DNA of 64,000 nt, from positions 62,001-126,000 of the forward strand of contig JANRKB010000037.1 in NCBI GenBank assembly GCA_033763695.1, in the 5' to 3' direction. Shown here piece by piece: positions 29,654 to 37,744 of this stretch; the first letter of the stretch is position 1; each line of letters starts with the position of its first letter. A model generated the notes under the pieces. The model was not told the DNA's origin. It searched no databases and saw only the letters and a list, made by a program, of their open reading frames with translations. The position numbers and the translations under genes were made by a program. This stretch comes from JANRKB01 sp033763695 (GTDB taxonomy: Bacteria; Planctomycetota; Phycisphaerae; Phycisphaerales; UBA1924).

Positions 29654-30118
29654 ATGGTCAGGTCCATCATCGCCGTTGTGGTCACATACATTGGGATGAG
29701 CGTGCTCATCATGGGCACGTTCATGGGACTGTGGATCGGCATGGGGCCCAATCGCCTGCTCGAGCCAAACAGCTTTCAGGGCACGCTCTTCCTGTGCATC
29801 GCGGCACCTTCGATCACGGTGGTGTACGGTCTGCTCGGCGGGTGGGCGTGAACCAAGATCAGTCGCCGCAGCGGACCCGTGATGGTGCTCGCGGGCATCG
29901 TGCTCGCGCTCGGGCTCCTGACGGCATACTTCACTCTCCAAAGGCCGTTCCCTGCGGACCCGCGCGATCCGAACATGACGATGCAGCAACTGATGGAAGT
30001 GGGCCGCGAGCCGACGTGGCTCGCGATCTTCAACCCGATCGGCGGGGCGGCAGCGGTGCTGTTCGGGGGCCTCGTCTTGGCCAGAGGCTCACGCACGCCC
30101 AGCACGGCAGAAAACTGA
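29654..30118 (+). pseudogene. Small membrane protein interrupted by in-frame TGA
   Basis: ATG with AAGGAG eight bases upstream opens MVRSIIAVVVTYIGMS, a hydrophobic protein that stops at TGA 29849-29851 after LLGGWA (65 residues). The same frame continues without interruption as TKISRRSGPVMVLAGIVLAL and on to ARGSRTPSTAEN at 30118. The joined product (about 154 residues) has four TM segments, the standard look of a single small membrane protein, so the TGA is probably a nonsense change (a TGG-to-TGA step would give GGWAWTKISRR). The alternative is two separate small proteins, the second starting at the ATG at 29879. Family not recognised. Confidence 0.6.
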
Positions 30119-30185
30119 TCGCCGGCCCACTCTCCATTTGATCGATTGACAGGCCCGCCCCACTCTTCAAACTGGTCCTTTTCTC

Positions 30186-30214
30186 TTGTCGCGTTCGCGT
30201 TTCGCGGGTACAAC
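30186..30214 (+). promoter_or_regulatory. Promoter of the SGNH hydrolase gene, placed for a leaderless transcript
   Basis: TTGTCG (30186-30191), 17 bases, TACAAC (30209-30214), then six bases to the ATG at 30221. Canonical spacing puts transcription start on the A of the ATG; no Shine-Dalgarno is present. Confidence 0.5.
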
Positions 30215-30220
30215 TGCGGT

Positions 30221-31420
30221 ATGGCTCTTCACACACCCGTCGCGGTCGCTTCGCATCGTTCTCGTGCCATCGGCGTCGCTGCAGCCCTGCTGCTCGCGGG
30301 CGTGGCCCTCGCACAGGACCAACGGATCGGCACGATCGGCGACAGTCTGACGGATGAGTACGCCGAGGAGACGTACTCGTACGCGCGGAACTGGGTGCAG
30401 CAGCTTGTGACGACGCGCGGCGTCGACTGCGGGCCGACGGCGGCGCAGGCGGGGCAAGCAGGCAACACATGGGGCGAGCCGCGGCGGACGCAGTATCGCA
30501 CCAACTGGGCCCGCTACGGCGCGGACGTCTCGGACGCGATCAGCCAGGGCCAGCACACCGGGCTGGCGGCACAGGCGAGCGCGGGGCAGATCGACTATGT
30601 GATCGTCGTGATCGGCGCGAATGAGTTCTCGCCGCAGATCAGCGCGTACTTCAACATCTACAACGGGCTGTGGTCGAGCGCTCAGATCACGAGCTATGTG
30701 AACGCCGCGCTGAACAACCTGACGACGATCGTGAACACGCTGAAGAGCGCGGGCAAGCCGATTGTGATCGCCAACGCGCCGGACTTTGGCATGGTGCCGG
30801 GCGCGTACACGAACTTCCTCTACTCGAACGCGACGCGGCGCCTGCGCGTGACGGCGGCGGTGAACCAGCTCAACGCCGGTATTCGGACGATCGCACAGAA
30901 CAACGACCTTGTGCTCATCGACATGCTCGGCTTGCAGCAGGCGATTCAAGGCACGCAGAATGCGCTCAAGACTTCGCTGATCCTTGGCAATAGAACTATC
31001 AACCTGCAGCAGAAGGACACGGCGAGCCACACGCTGCCGTACGCGGGCTTCGTCGACGACGGCGGGCACCCGCACACGACGCTGCAGGGCATCTTCGCCA
31101 ACGCGATGATCGAGGCTCTGAATCTGGGCTATCACGCGGGCATGACGACGCTGAGCGAGCAGGAGATCCTGACCAACGCGGGCCTGCCCTACGGCGGGGT
31201 GGACACGCTCTTCTCGCAGATCGGCGACATCCGCCGCTTCATCACCAGTTACGCGTGCGCGGCGGACTACAACGCCGATGGGTTCCTCGACTTCACCGAC
31301 TTTGATGAGTTCGTAAACCTGTTCGAAGAGGGCTCGCAGCGGGCCGACTTCAACAATGACGGGTTCCTCGACTTCACAGACTTCGACGCGTTTATTCTGG
31401 CGTTTGAGACGGGGTGCTGA
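30221..31420 (+). CDS. Secreted SGNH/GDSL hydrolase with Cys-terminal dockerin
   Basis: 399 residues from MALHTPVAVASHRSRA; signal peptide to AGVALAQ. Block I is GTIGDSLTDEY (nucleophile Ser in GDSL), block III VIGANEFSP supplies the Asn, and block V is DDGGHPHTTLQG with the Asp-x-x-His pair. These are the landmarks of SGNH hydrolases, which cleave ester or acetyl groups, often on polysaccharides. The dockerin units are DYNADGFLDFTDFDEFVNLF and DFNNDGFLDFTDFDAFILAF, ending TGC. It is on the plus strand, opposite to most family members in the island. Substrate not predictable. Confidence 0.82.
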   Translation: MALHTPVAVASHRSRAIGVAAALLLAGVALAQDQRIGTIGDSLTDEYAEETYSYARNWVQQLVTTRGVDCGPTAAQAGQAGNTWGEPRRTQYRTNWARYGADVSDAISQGQHTGLAAQASAGQIDYVIVVIGANEFSPQISAYFNIYNGLWSSAQITSYVNAALNNLTTIVNTLKSAGKPIVIANAPDFGMVPGAYTNFLYSNATRRLRVTAAVNQLNAGIRTIAQNNDLVLIDMLGLQQAIQGTQNALKTSLILGNRTINLQQKDTASHTLPYAGFVDDGGHPHTTLQGIFANAMIEALNLGYHAGMTTLSEQEILTNAGLPYGGVDTLFSQIGDIRRFITSYACAADYNADGFLDFTDFDEFVNLFEEGSQRADFNNDGFLDFTDFDAFILAFETGC

Positions 31421-31842
31421 GAGCGGCTCGCGTCTGATTCGTCTTTCGAATGCACGATGATCGTGTGGCGCTCGCACCCCAACGAGGGCAACTGCCTTCG
31501 GGGGTGTGCGTTATGCGCGTTGACGCGTGAGTTGGGAGACGCTCAAAGTATTCTGAAGCGTTTTCTTGCTCGGCCGATCGAGTGAGAGTTGAATGATCTG
31601 TCGCCGAAATGCGCGGCGGCTCGCGAGCATTGCCGGGGGGCGTACTGGGCTCTTCGGAGCAACGGCAATGTGGTGCCGATCGGTCCAAGCTGGCGTTCTG
31701 AGTTCATGCTCGCGCTGTGCTACGCGCAGGGGCGATCGGGCACACGTCACCAACCGAGGAGTTGTTCGCACGCGTGGCCGCGTGGAGCATCCCTTGTGTT
31801 CTATTCGCTTGTCCAGATGTGGACAGGCAGAAAGGGTGCACC
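31421..31842. other. Intergenic region, no gene supported
   Basis: 422 bases between the SGNH gene and the broken dockerin gene. Several Arg/Cys/Ser-rich frames cross it but have no domain-like sequence or ribosome site. No terminator with a T tract could be identified. Confidence 0.4.
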
Positions 31843-32637
31843 ATGACTCTGAAGTTCTGCGCTGCCGTTCTTCCGTTGCTCGCCGCAGGTGCCGCGATGG
31901 GAGGCATCACTTACACGCTCGACCAACGTGGAGCGATGGTGTCGGTGTATGTCGGCGGAATGAGTGACTGACTCGCGGCCCAACCGCCATCCTCGCTTGC
32001 GGAGTTCCACACGCTCATCAATCGCAAGGTTGAGGTGATCAACGGGACCGCGGAAGCGCAGGCGTGGCAGGATTCCTCCGTCACGCCGACCGGGATCTTC
32101 ATGCACGCCGGGTCATGGGCGACAGCGACGCCCGTGGACCAATGCGCCGGCGGCATGGGTGAGGCGATGGGGATGATCAACTTCCACATCAGCGTGCCGA
32201 CGACCTTCACGCTCACAGGCTTCATGAATGCGAGCGGCGATACGGAGGCTCGCGTGACGATCAAGGACGCCAGCGGAACACTGCTTGCAGGCGTTGAGAA
32301 CGTCGTCGGCTGGCAGGAACTGACCGGCTCGGGCACGCTTCAGCCGGGAGACTACTTCTTCACCGCCGCAGGAAACTCGTTCGTCTCGTCCTGCCCGTCG
32401 AGGCCCGGCCCGAAGGCCGCGAGCTCGAACGTGACATACATCGCGGCGTTGAGCTTTGCCGAACTGCCGCAGTGCCCGGCGGACTTCAACGGCGATACGT
32501 TCCTGGACTTCACCGACTTTGACGACTTCGTCGCCGCGTTTGAGGCGGGGCTGGCCTCATCCGACTTCAATGGTGACGGTTTCCTCGATTTCACCGACTT
32601 CGATGATTTCGTCGTCGCCCTCGAGGCAGGGTGCTAA
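31843..32637 (+). pseudogene. Secreted Cys-terminal dockerin protein interrupted by in-frame TGA
   Basis: The ATG at 31843 (AAAGGG upstream) opens a clear signal peptide, MTLKFCAAVLPLLAAGAAMG, then GITYTLDQRGAMVSVYV. A TGA at 31969-31971 stops it after GGMSD. The identical frame resumes as LAAQPPSSLAEFHTLINRK and continues to a beta domain (GDTEARVTIKDASGTLLAG) and the dockerin units DFNGDTFLDFTDFDDFVAAF and DFNGDGFLDFTDFDDFVVAL, ending AGC at 32637. The downstream part from an ATG at 32035 would lack a signal peptide, so it is unlikely to be a free gene. A TGG-to-TGA change would explain it (SDWLAAQ). Intact length would be 264 residues. Confidence 0.7.
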
Positions 32638-32671
32638 ACCGCCATCGGCGCGCCAGAGGTCCATTGACAAC

Positions 32672-32706
32672 GCCATCTCCCCGCGAAGGCGGGGAGACGG
32701 CATTTC
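32672..32706. terminator. Bidirectional terminator candidate between convergent genes
   Basis: 13-base arms GCCATCTCCCCGC / GCGGGGAGACGGC (one G-T pair) with a GAAG tetraloop, 32672-32684 and 32689-32701, then ATTTCG. Located between the convergent dockerin pseudogene and the acyl-CoA mutase gene. T tract is weak. Confidence 0.55.
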
Positions 32707-32746
32707 GCAGACGTGCGTGGTCATCACGTGAAGTGGGCCGCGTGCG

Positions 32747-34564
32747 TTACCACTCGGGGCCGCCGCTGTAGCGCCCGTAGATGTCGGCCATGGCCTGGAC
32801 CATTTCGCCCATGGTGCAGTTGGCGAGTGCGCCGTCGACGAGCGCGGGCATGACGTTGTGCTTGTTGAGGCCCATCTGCTCAGCCTGCGGGTCGCCGTCG
32901 CGGCACGCGATGCGGATGCGCTGCAGAGCGGCGGCAACGGCCTTGGCATCACGCCGTGCCTTGAACGCTTTGAGACGCTCGCACTGGTCCGTCTCGACCT
33001 GGTGGCTGATCTGGAGGATGTCGATCGGTCGCGTCTCGTTGTTTTCAACGTAGGCGTTCACGCCGACGATGATGCGATCGCCAGCTTCGCACTCTTCGCT
33101 GAAGCGATACGAGGCTTCGGCGATCTGGCGGCGGAAGTAGCCGCGGTTGATGCCGGAGATGACGGACTTGCCAAACGTGCGGCGTGACTGATACGCGGCG
33201 TGATTGACGAGCGGCTCAGCGGGGGCGTCGGCGGCGGTGCGGGTGCGCTGGGCCTTCCAGTCGGCGTACTCGCCCATCGCGTCGATCTCGTGGATGTAGT
33301 TCAGAGCCTCACGCTCCATCGTGTCAGTGAGCTGCTCGATGAACCAAGAGCCGCCCAGCGGATCGGTAACGCGCGTGACGCCGGTCTCGTGGGCGAGGAT
33401 CTGCTGGGTGCGCAGCGCGACCGTCACGGCCTGCTCCGTCGGCAGGCCGAGCGTCTCGTCCATGCTGTCGGTGTGCAGGCTCTGGCAGCCGCCGAGCACC
33501 GCAGCCATCGCTTGGTAAGCGACACGCACGATGTTGTTCAGCGGCTGTTGCTCCGTGAGGCTGCACCCCGCGGTCTGCACGTGGGTCTTCATGTACCACG
33601 AGCGCTCGTTCTTCGCGCCGTAGCGTTCCTTCATGACGCGGGCCCAAATGCGGCGGGCGGCGCGGAGCTTGCAGAGTTCTTCGAAGAACTCGTTGTGGCT
33701 GTTGAAGAAGAACGAGAGACGCGGCGCGAAGGAGTCGATGTCGAGGCCGCGTTCGACGCAGGCTTCGACATATTCCATGCCGTCGCGGAGGGTGAAGGCG
33801 AGTTCCTGGGTGGCGGTGCTGCCGGCTTCGCGGATGTGGTAGCCGCTGATGGAGACGGAGTTCCACTTGGGGACGAACTTGCTCTGGAACTCAATGGTGT
33901 CGACGACGAGTTTGACGCTGGGCTCGGGCGGATAGATGAACTCGTTCTGGCTGTGGAACTCTTTGAGAATGTCGTTCTGCAGCGTGCCGCCGAGCGAGTT
34001 CCAACTGATGTTGCGCTGCTTGGCCATGGCGAGGTACATGGCCCAGATGACACAGGCCGGGCCGTTGATCGTCTGCGACACGGTCACCTGGTCGACGGGA
34101 ATGTCGGCGTAGAGACGGTGCATGTCCTCGATGGTGTCGATGGCGACGCCGCAGCGGCCGACCTCGCCGACGGAGAGTTCATCGTCGCTGTCGCGGCCCA
34201 TGAGTGTGGGCAGATCGAAGGCGGTGGAGAGGCCGGTGTTGGCGCTGGTGCCCTTGGCGGCGTTGAGCAGGTACTTGAAGCGCTGGTTGGTGTCGTCCGC
34301 GCTGCCAAAGCCGGCGAACTGACGCATGGTCCACAGGCGGGTGCGATAGCCCTGCGGGAAGAGGCCGCGGGTGAAGGGATACTGACCCGGCTCGGCGATG
34401 TCGCGCGGGATGTTCTTGAGCGACTGGCTCGGAGCGCCGGGTGAATAGGCGGGGTCGAGCACAAGCCCGGAGATGGTCACGGCCTGGGGGTCGATCGCGG
34501 GTGCGACGGACTTCCCGGAGGCGGGCGCGGTCGTGGCGTTGCCGGGCGAGTGGATCGTGGTCAT
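32747..34564 (-). CDS. icmA: Acyl-CoA mutase large subunit, isobutyryl-CoA mutase-like
   Basis: 605 residues: the substrate-binding TIM-barrel of the B12-dependent acyl-CoA mutase family without a cobalamin domain. Conserved blocks: PFTRGLFPQGYRTRLWTMRQ, STAFDLPTLMGRDSDD, GTLQNDILKEF, SISGYHIREAGSTATQELAF (His243), and C-terminal VVGVNAY-type IIVGVNAYVENNE. The residue equal to Tyr89 of methylmalonyl-CoA mutase is Phe83 (MRQFAGFG), and the Arg207 position is Gln206 (FHSQNEFIYPPEP). This Phe/Gln pair characterises isobutyryl-CoA mutase, which interconverts isobutyryl-CoA and n-butyryl-CoA. The B12-binding small subunit must lie elsewhere. Methylmalonyl-CoA mutase remains the generic annotation it would receive. 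Confidence 0.85.
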   Translation of the reverse strand: MTTIHSPGNATTAPASGKSVAPAIDPQAVTISGLVLDPAYSPGAPSQSLKNIPRDIAEPGQYPFTRGLFPQGYRTRLWTMRQFAGFGSADDTNQRFKYLLNAAKGTSANTGLSTAFDLPTLMGRDSDDELSVGEVGRCGVAIDTIEDMHRLYADIPVDQVTVSQTINGPACVIWAMYLAMAKQRNISWNSLGGTLQNDILKEFHSQNEFIYPPEPSVKLVVDTIEFQSKFVPKWNSVSISGYHIREAGSTATQELAFTLRDGMEYVEACVERGLDIDSFAPRLSFFFNSHNEFFEELCKLRAARRIWARVMKERYGAKNERSWYMKTHVQTAGCSLTEQQPLNNIVRVAYQAMAAVLGGCQSLHTDSMDETLGLPTEQAVTVALRTQQILAHETGVTRVTDPLGGSWFIEQLTDTMEREALNYIHEIDAMGEYADWKAQRTRTAADAPAEPLVNHAAYQSRRTFGKSVISGINRGYFRRQIAEASYRFSEECEAGDRIIVGVNAYVENNETRPIDILQISHQVETDQCERLKAFKARRDAKAVAAALQRIRIACRDGDPQAEQMGLNKHNVMPALVDGALANCTMGEMVQAMADIYGRYSGGPEW

Positions 34565-34570
34565 GGGGCA

Positions 34571-34599
34571 AGTTTACGCGAAAACCCGACAAAAACCAA
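34571..34599 (-). promoter_or_regulatory. Promoter of the acyl-CoA mutase gene, placed for a leaderless transcript
   Basis: Minus strand TTGGTT (34599-34594), 17 bases, TAAACT (34576-34571), six bases, ATG at 34564. Confidence 0.5.
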
Positions 34600-34658
34600 A
34601 GACTGCCGAACAGGCGTCGGTTGAGCAACTCCCGCGTCGGCGCGTCGCGCTCGAACCG

Positions 34659-36644
34659 TCAATCCTGACCCGCGACGATGTCGAGCCCAGCAACGGGCTG
34701 GCCGTTCTGCGGCGGGGTGGCGACGCCGCCGTTGTCGATGCCGTCGAAGCCGACGCTGTAGAGCGTGTAGGAGTCGCCCTCTGCGCGATAGAGCAGGGGC
34801 TTGCCGCTCCACGGATCTGCGGGGATCTGGGGCAGCAGCGGACCAAGCTCGGCGAGCGACGCCGGATAGCGCCCAGTCGCGGCGTGATGACGAGCGAGCG
34901 CCGCGGCGACAGTGACGAAGCGGCGACGAAGCTCAAGGCGATCCTGCGGCGATTCGCCGGTGACTGTCACTCCAGACCAAGGGCTTCCAAAGAGCCAGAT
35001 GCTGACGCCGCGCGCGATCGGACGAAGCCGCGATTGATCGAAAGACAACTCCGGGAGCGTGTCTCGCTGATACGGCTCTCGTTCCTGGCGGGCAGCAGCG
35101 ACACGGAAGAGCGCATCGATGTCTCCAAGATTGTCGTCGAGCGTGCCGAGCCAGAACGGGACTTTGCCTCCGGGATAGGCCCATGCAAAGTCATTGCGGA
35201 GCCCCGGCGACCAGCCGCCGAGGCGGATCGCCGACGGATTCGAGAAGTATCCCGCGACTTGATCACGGAAGCTCAGTTGTGTGCCGCGAAACGCGAGCTC
35301 GGGCGGCAGGTCACGCCACTGCCGTGCGATCATCGCATCGACACCGTCGGCGATCGCGGTGCTGGGGCGATCGCGCATGCTTGACAACAGCGCATCGAGC
35401 GAGATGACCTGGGCGAGGCGAATCTGAGTCTCATCGAACATGTCCGCCTTCACACGTGCCGCGCGAGCCACCGCAAAGAGAGACTCTGTGCTTTCGACGA
35501 GCACCGTGTCGTCCTTGCGCTCTGCGGCGACCGAGGCTCTTGCGAGCTCAAGCTGCCACGCCCCGCCGAGCTGGGCCCAACTAAAGCTCGCAATTCCCAA
35601 CACGCTTGGGTCTTGCGGCACAACCGAACGCAGTCGCGGAGATCGCTTCAACTCATCAAGCATGTCGAAGAGACCCGCAGTCCTTGACGCCGAGATCCAT
35701 TGCGACTCAAGGCTTCGTCGCGTTTCATCAATGGTGAGAAAGTCGGGGTCTGTCGGCAACGAATTGCGACGTGGCCTGGGGCTCCGCCATCGGCCGTCGA
35801 TCTGCTCTTCCTTGCCGCTGGGCAAGGTGATCGTCTTGAGAAACACAGAGTCATCGATCGTCTTGCTCGCGTCGCTGAAGCGCTTGACCCACTCTTCGAC
35901 GACGAGTGTCGGTCCTAGGGGATCGAACGCGAGAACGGCGTCGGCGAGCGACTGCACGTCGCGAGGTGTCGATATCTGCGATGTGGCAGCGCTGGCCTGA
36001 CGCTGAATGAAGTACTCCCACACGCCAAGCACGCTTGCGGGCAAAACACCAAAGACCAGAAAGACGCCGAGGGCGGCACGACGCGTGCGACGCCACGCCT
36101 GCGGCGACATGATCCAAGACTTGACCAGATCCTCGGCGACGGAGCGACGCATGAGCGTTGTATCGCCGGCGACGAGCGCGGCGAGCGAAGCGTCAACGCG
36201 GGTTCGTGTGCCGCATTCGGGACAGACGACGGCATTGTGTTCATCCAGTCGGAGGCCAAGGAGGCGATAGTCGCATCGCGTACAGACGCTGTGCGCACGC
36301 AGGATGCGTCGGATGCGAATGCGAAGCAGCACATCGCGGAACAGCAGCAGAGTGATCGGCGAGAGTACGAAAAGCGCAAACGCGGTAAAGCCGACGATGT
36401 CGCCCTGATCTCGCGCGACTTGGGGAGTAAGGACGCTTGGCCCCAGGGCCTTGAGGAACAACGCGAGCGCGAGCGTCGGCAGCAGCCAGCCCAGCCCGAG
36501 CGCAAGCAGGACCATCGCAACGCCGCGTGCAACGCGAGCAAACCGGCCGCCCCGCGCGGCTTGGACGAACCGGTCGCATTGCTCGTCGCTGAAGCGATCA
36601 AGTTCAGGAAAGGCTCGATGAATCTTGCGGGTGACGAGGCGCAT
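34659..36644 (-). CDS. Membrane protein with zinc-ribbon and pseudopilin-like C-terminal motif
   Basis: 661 residues; GGAG ten bases before the ATG. Two TM segments (about 42-65 and 88-108) precede a zinc-ribbon, CTRCDYRLLGL ... CPECGTRTRV (about 122-148). A third TM lies at about 188-210. The remaining 450 residues are probably extracytoplasmic and not recognised. They end with AATGRYPASLAELGPLLP, IPADPWSGKPLLYRAEG and YTLYSVGFDGIDNGG, which resembles the C-terminal motif of type II secretion pseudopilins (DPWGxPYxYR ... SxGxDG) and is common on large planctomycete membrane proteins. Function unknown. Divergent from thiL. Confidence 0.7.
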   Translation of the reverse strand: MRLVTRKIHRAFPELDRFSDEQCDRFVQAARGGRFARVARGVAMVLLALGLGWLLPTLALALFLKALGPSVLTPQVARDQGDIVGFTAFALFVLSPITLLLFRDVLLRIRIRRILRAHSVCTRCDYRLLGLRLDEHNAVVCPECGTRTRVDASLAALVAGDTTLMRRSVAEDLVKSWIMSPQAWRRTRRAALGVFLVFGVLPASVLGVWEYFIQRQASAATSQISTPRDVQSLADAVLAFDPLGPTLVVEEWVKRFSDASKTIDDSVFLKTITLPSGKEEQIDGRWRSPRPRRNSLPTDPDFLTIDETRRSLESQWISASRTAGLFDMLDELKRSPRLRSVVPQDPSVLGIASFSWAQLGGAWQLELARASVAAERKDDTVLVESTESLFAVARAARVKADMFDETQIRLAQVISLDALLSSMRDRPSTAIADGVDAMIARQWRDLPPELAFRGTQLSFRDQVAGYFSNPSAIRLGGWSPGLRNDFAWAYPGGKVPFWLGTLDDNLGDIDALFRVAAARQEREPYQRDTLPELSFDQSRLRPIARGVSIWLFGSPWSGVTVTGESPQDRLELRRRFVTVAAALARHHAATGRYPASLAELGPLLPQIPADPWSGKPLLYRAEGDSYTLYSVGFDGIDNGGVATPPQNGQPVAGLDIVAGQD

Positions 36645-36808
36645 GACACGTCTACTCCGAGGGCGGTGCAGAAGCAGATACCAGTGTTGGCCGCCGCCGG
36701 TTGCGGGAAGTGCTTCGGCGGGGCCATTTCCTCGCGAGATCGTCCGCTCCGGCGTTGGCCGAGTTCTGCCCTCTGCCAGCCCCGTAAACTGATGGCGTTC
36801 AAGTTCCT

Positions 36809-37729
36809 ATGCGCGAATCAGAGCTGCTCCATCACATCGCCCAGCAGGCCGCCGACACGGCGGTCGCGTGGCCGGTCGTCTTGATCGGCCCCGGCGATGA
36901 CTGCGCGCATGTTCGCGCGGCACCCGATGGAACACTCCTCACCGTTGATCAGGTGATCGAAGGACGCCATTTCGTCGGGCCGCTGCGCGATCGGGCCACG
37001 TCGATCGATCTGGTCGCGCGCAAAGCGATTGCTCGCAGCGTCTCGGACATCGCGGCCATGGCGGGCACACCCAGTTGGGCGTTGGCGACCGCGGCATTGC
37101 CGAGCGAGTGGCCGCAGGAACTCGCGACCGAGCTCTTTGATCGCATGCATCACTGGGCACGCATGCTCGGCTGTCCGCTCGTCGGCGGCGACATCGCCGC
37201 GACACCAGCGGGTACGCCCGTGGTGCTCACAACCACGATCGGCGGCACGCCTCATCCAACACGCGGCCCGGTGCGGCGGAGCACCGCGAGCGTCGGCGAC
37301 CACATCTGGGTCACGGGGGGGTTGGGCGGTTCATTTGCGAGCGGACGTCACTTGACATTTGAGCCACGCGTGCGGGAAGCAACGTCGCTTGCACATCTGC
37401 TTGGCGAGCGTCTGCACGCGATGATCGATCTCTCCGATGGCCTCGGACGCGACGCGGCACGCGTGGGCGCGGCATCGGGCGTCGTGCTGCGCATCGATGG
37501 CCCGCGCGTACCACTGCATGACGACGCGCACTCGCCCCACGAAGGCGAGGACTACGAACTGCTGTTCACCGCTGCCGCCGACGCCGCGCTGCCGGCTCAC
37601 ATTGCGGGCACCACGCTCACGCGTATCGGCGTCGTGACGCCTGCGACACAGGGCCGCGCGGGCTGCGTCGTCGTTCTCGCCGACGGCACGGCACAGGACG
37701 GGGCCGACCTGGGCTGGGATCACACCTAG
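36809..37729 (+). CDS. thiL: Thiamine-monophosphate kinase
   Basis: 306 residues from MRESELLHHIAQQ. PurM-like ATPase fold: GPGDDCAHVRA and TVDQVIEGRHF at the N-terminus (the usual motif is DxxVEGxHF), then ARKAIARSVSDIAAMAGTP, LVGGDIAAT, the dimer-glycine segment VTGGLGGSFASGRH, and AMIDLSDGLGRDAARVG, with the C-terminal HEGEDYELLFT closing the site. It phosphorylates thiamine monophosphate to the diphosphate cofactor, which 2-oxoacid dehydrogenases need. A TAAACT box sits about 18 bases before the ATG. It is convergent with the subtilase gene, 15 bases apart, with no thiamine genes nearby. Confidence 0.9.
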   Translation: MRESELLHHIAQQAADTAVAWPVVLIGPGDDCAHVRAAPDGTLLTVDQVIEGRHFVGPLRDRATSIDLVARKAIARSVSDIAAMAGTPSWALATAALPSEWPQELATELFDRMHHWARMLGCPLVGGDIAATPAGTPVVLTTTIGGTPHPTRGPVRRSTASVGDHIWVTGGLGGSFASGRHLTFEPRVREATSLAHLLGERLHAMIDLSDGLGRDAARVGAASGVVLRIDGPRVPLHDDAHSPHEGEDYELLFTAAADAALPAHIAGTTLTRIGVVTPATQGRAGCVVVLADGTAQDGADLGWDHT

Positions 37730-37744
37730 GCGCGCGACGAAGCT

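Noticed and set aside
29849..31971. TGA recoded as Trp
   Set aside because: Both interrupted genes would read sensibly with Trp, but many intact genes in the window, such as flgG, flgH, flgA and the livM/livG pair, use TGA as their normal stop.
33200..34444. 414-codon plus-strand frame opposite the acyl-CoA mutase
   Set aside because: Shadow; all conserved motifs belong to the minus strand.
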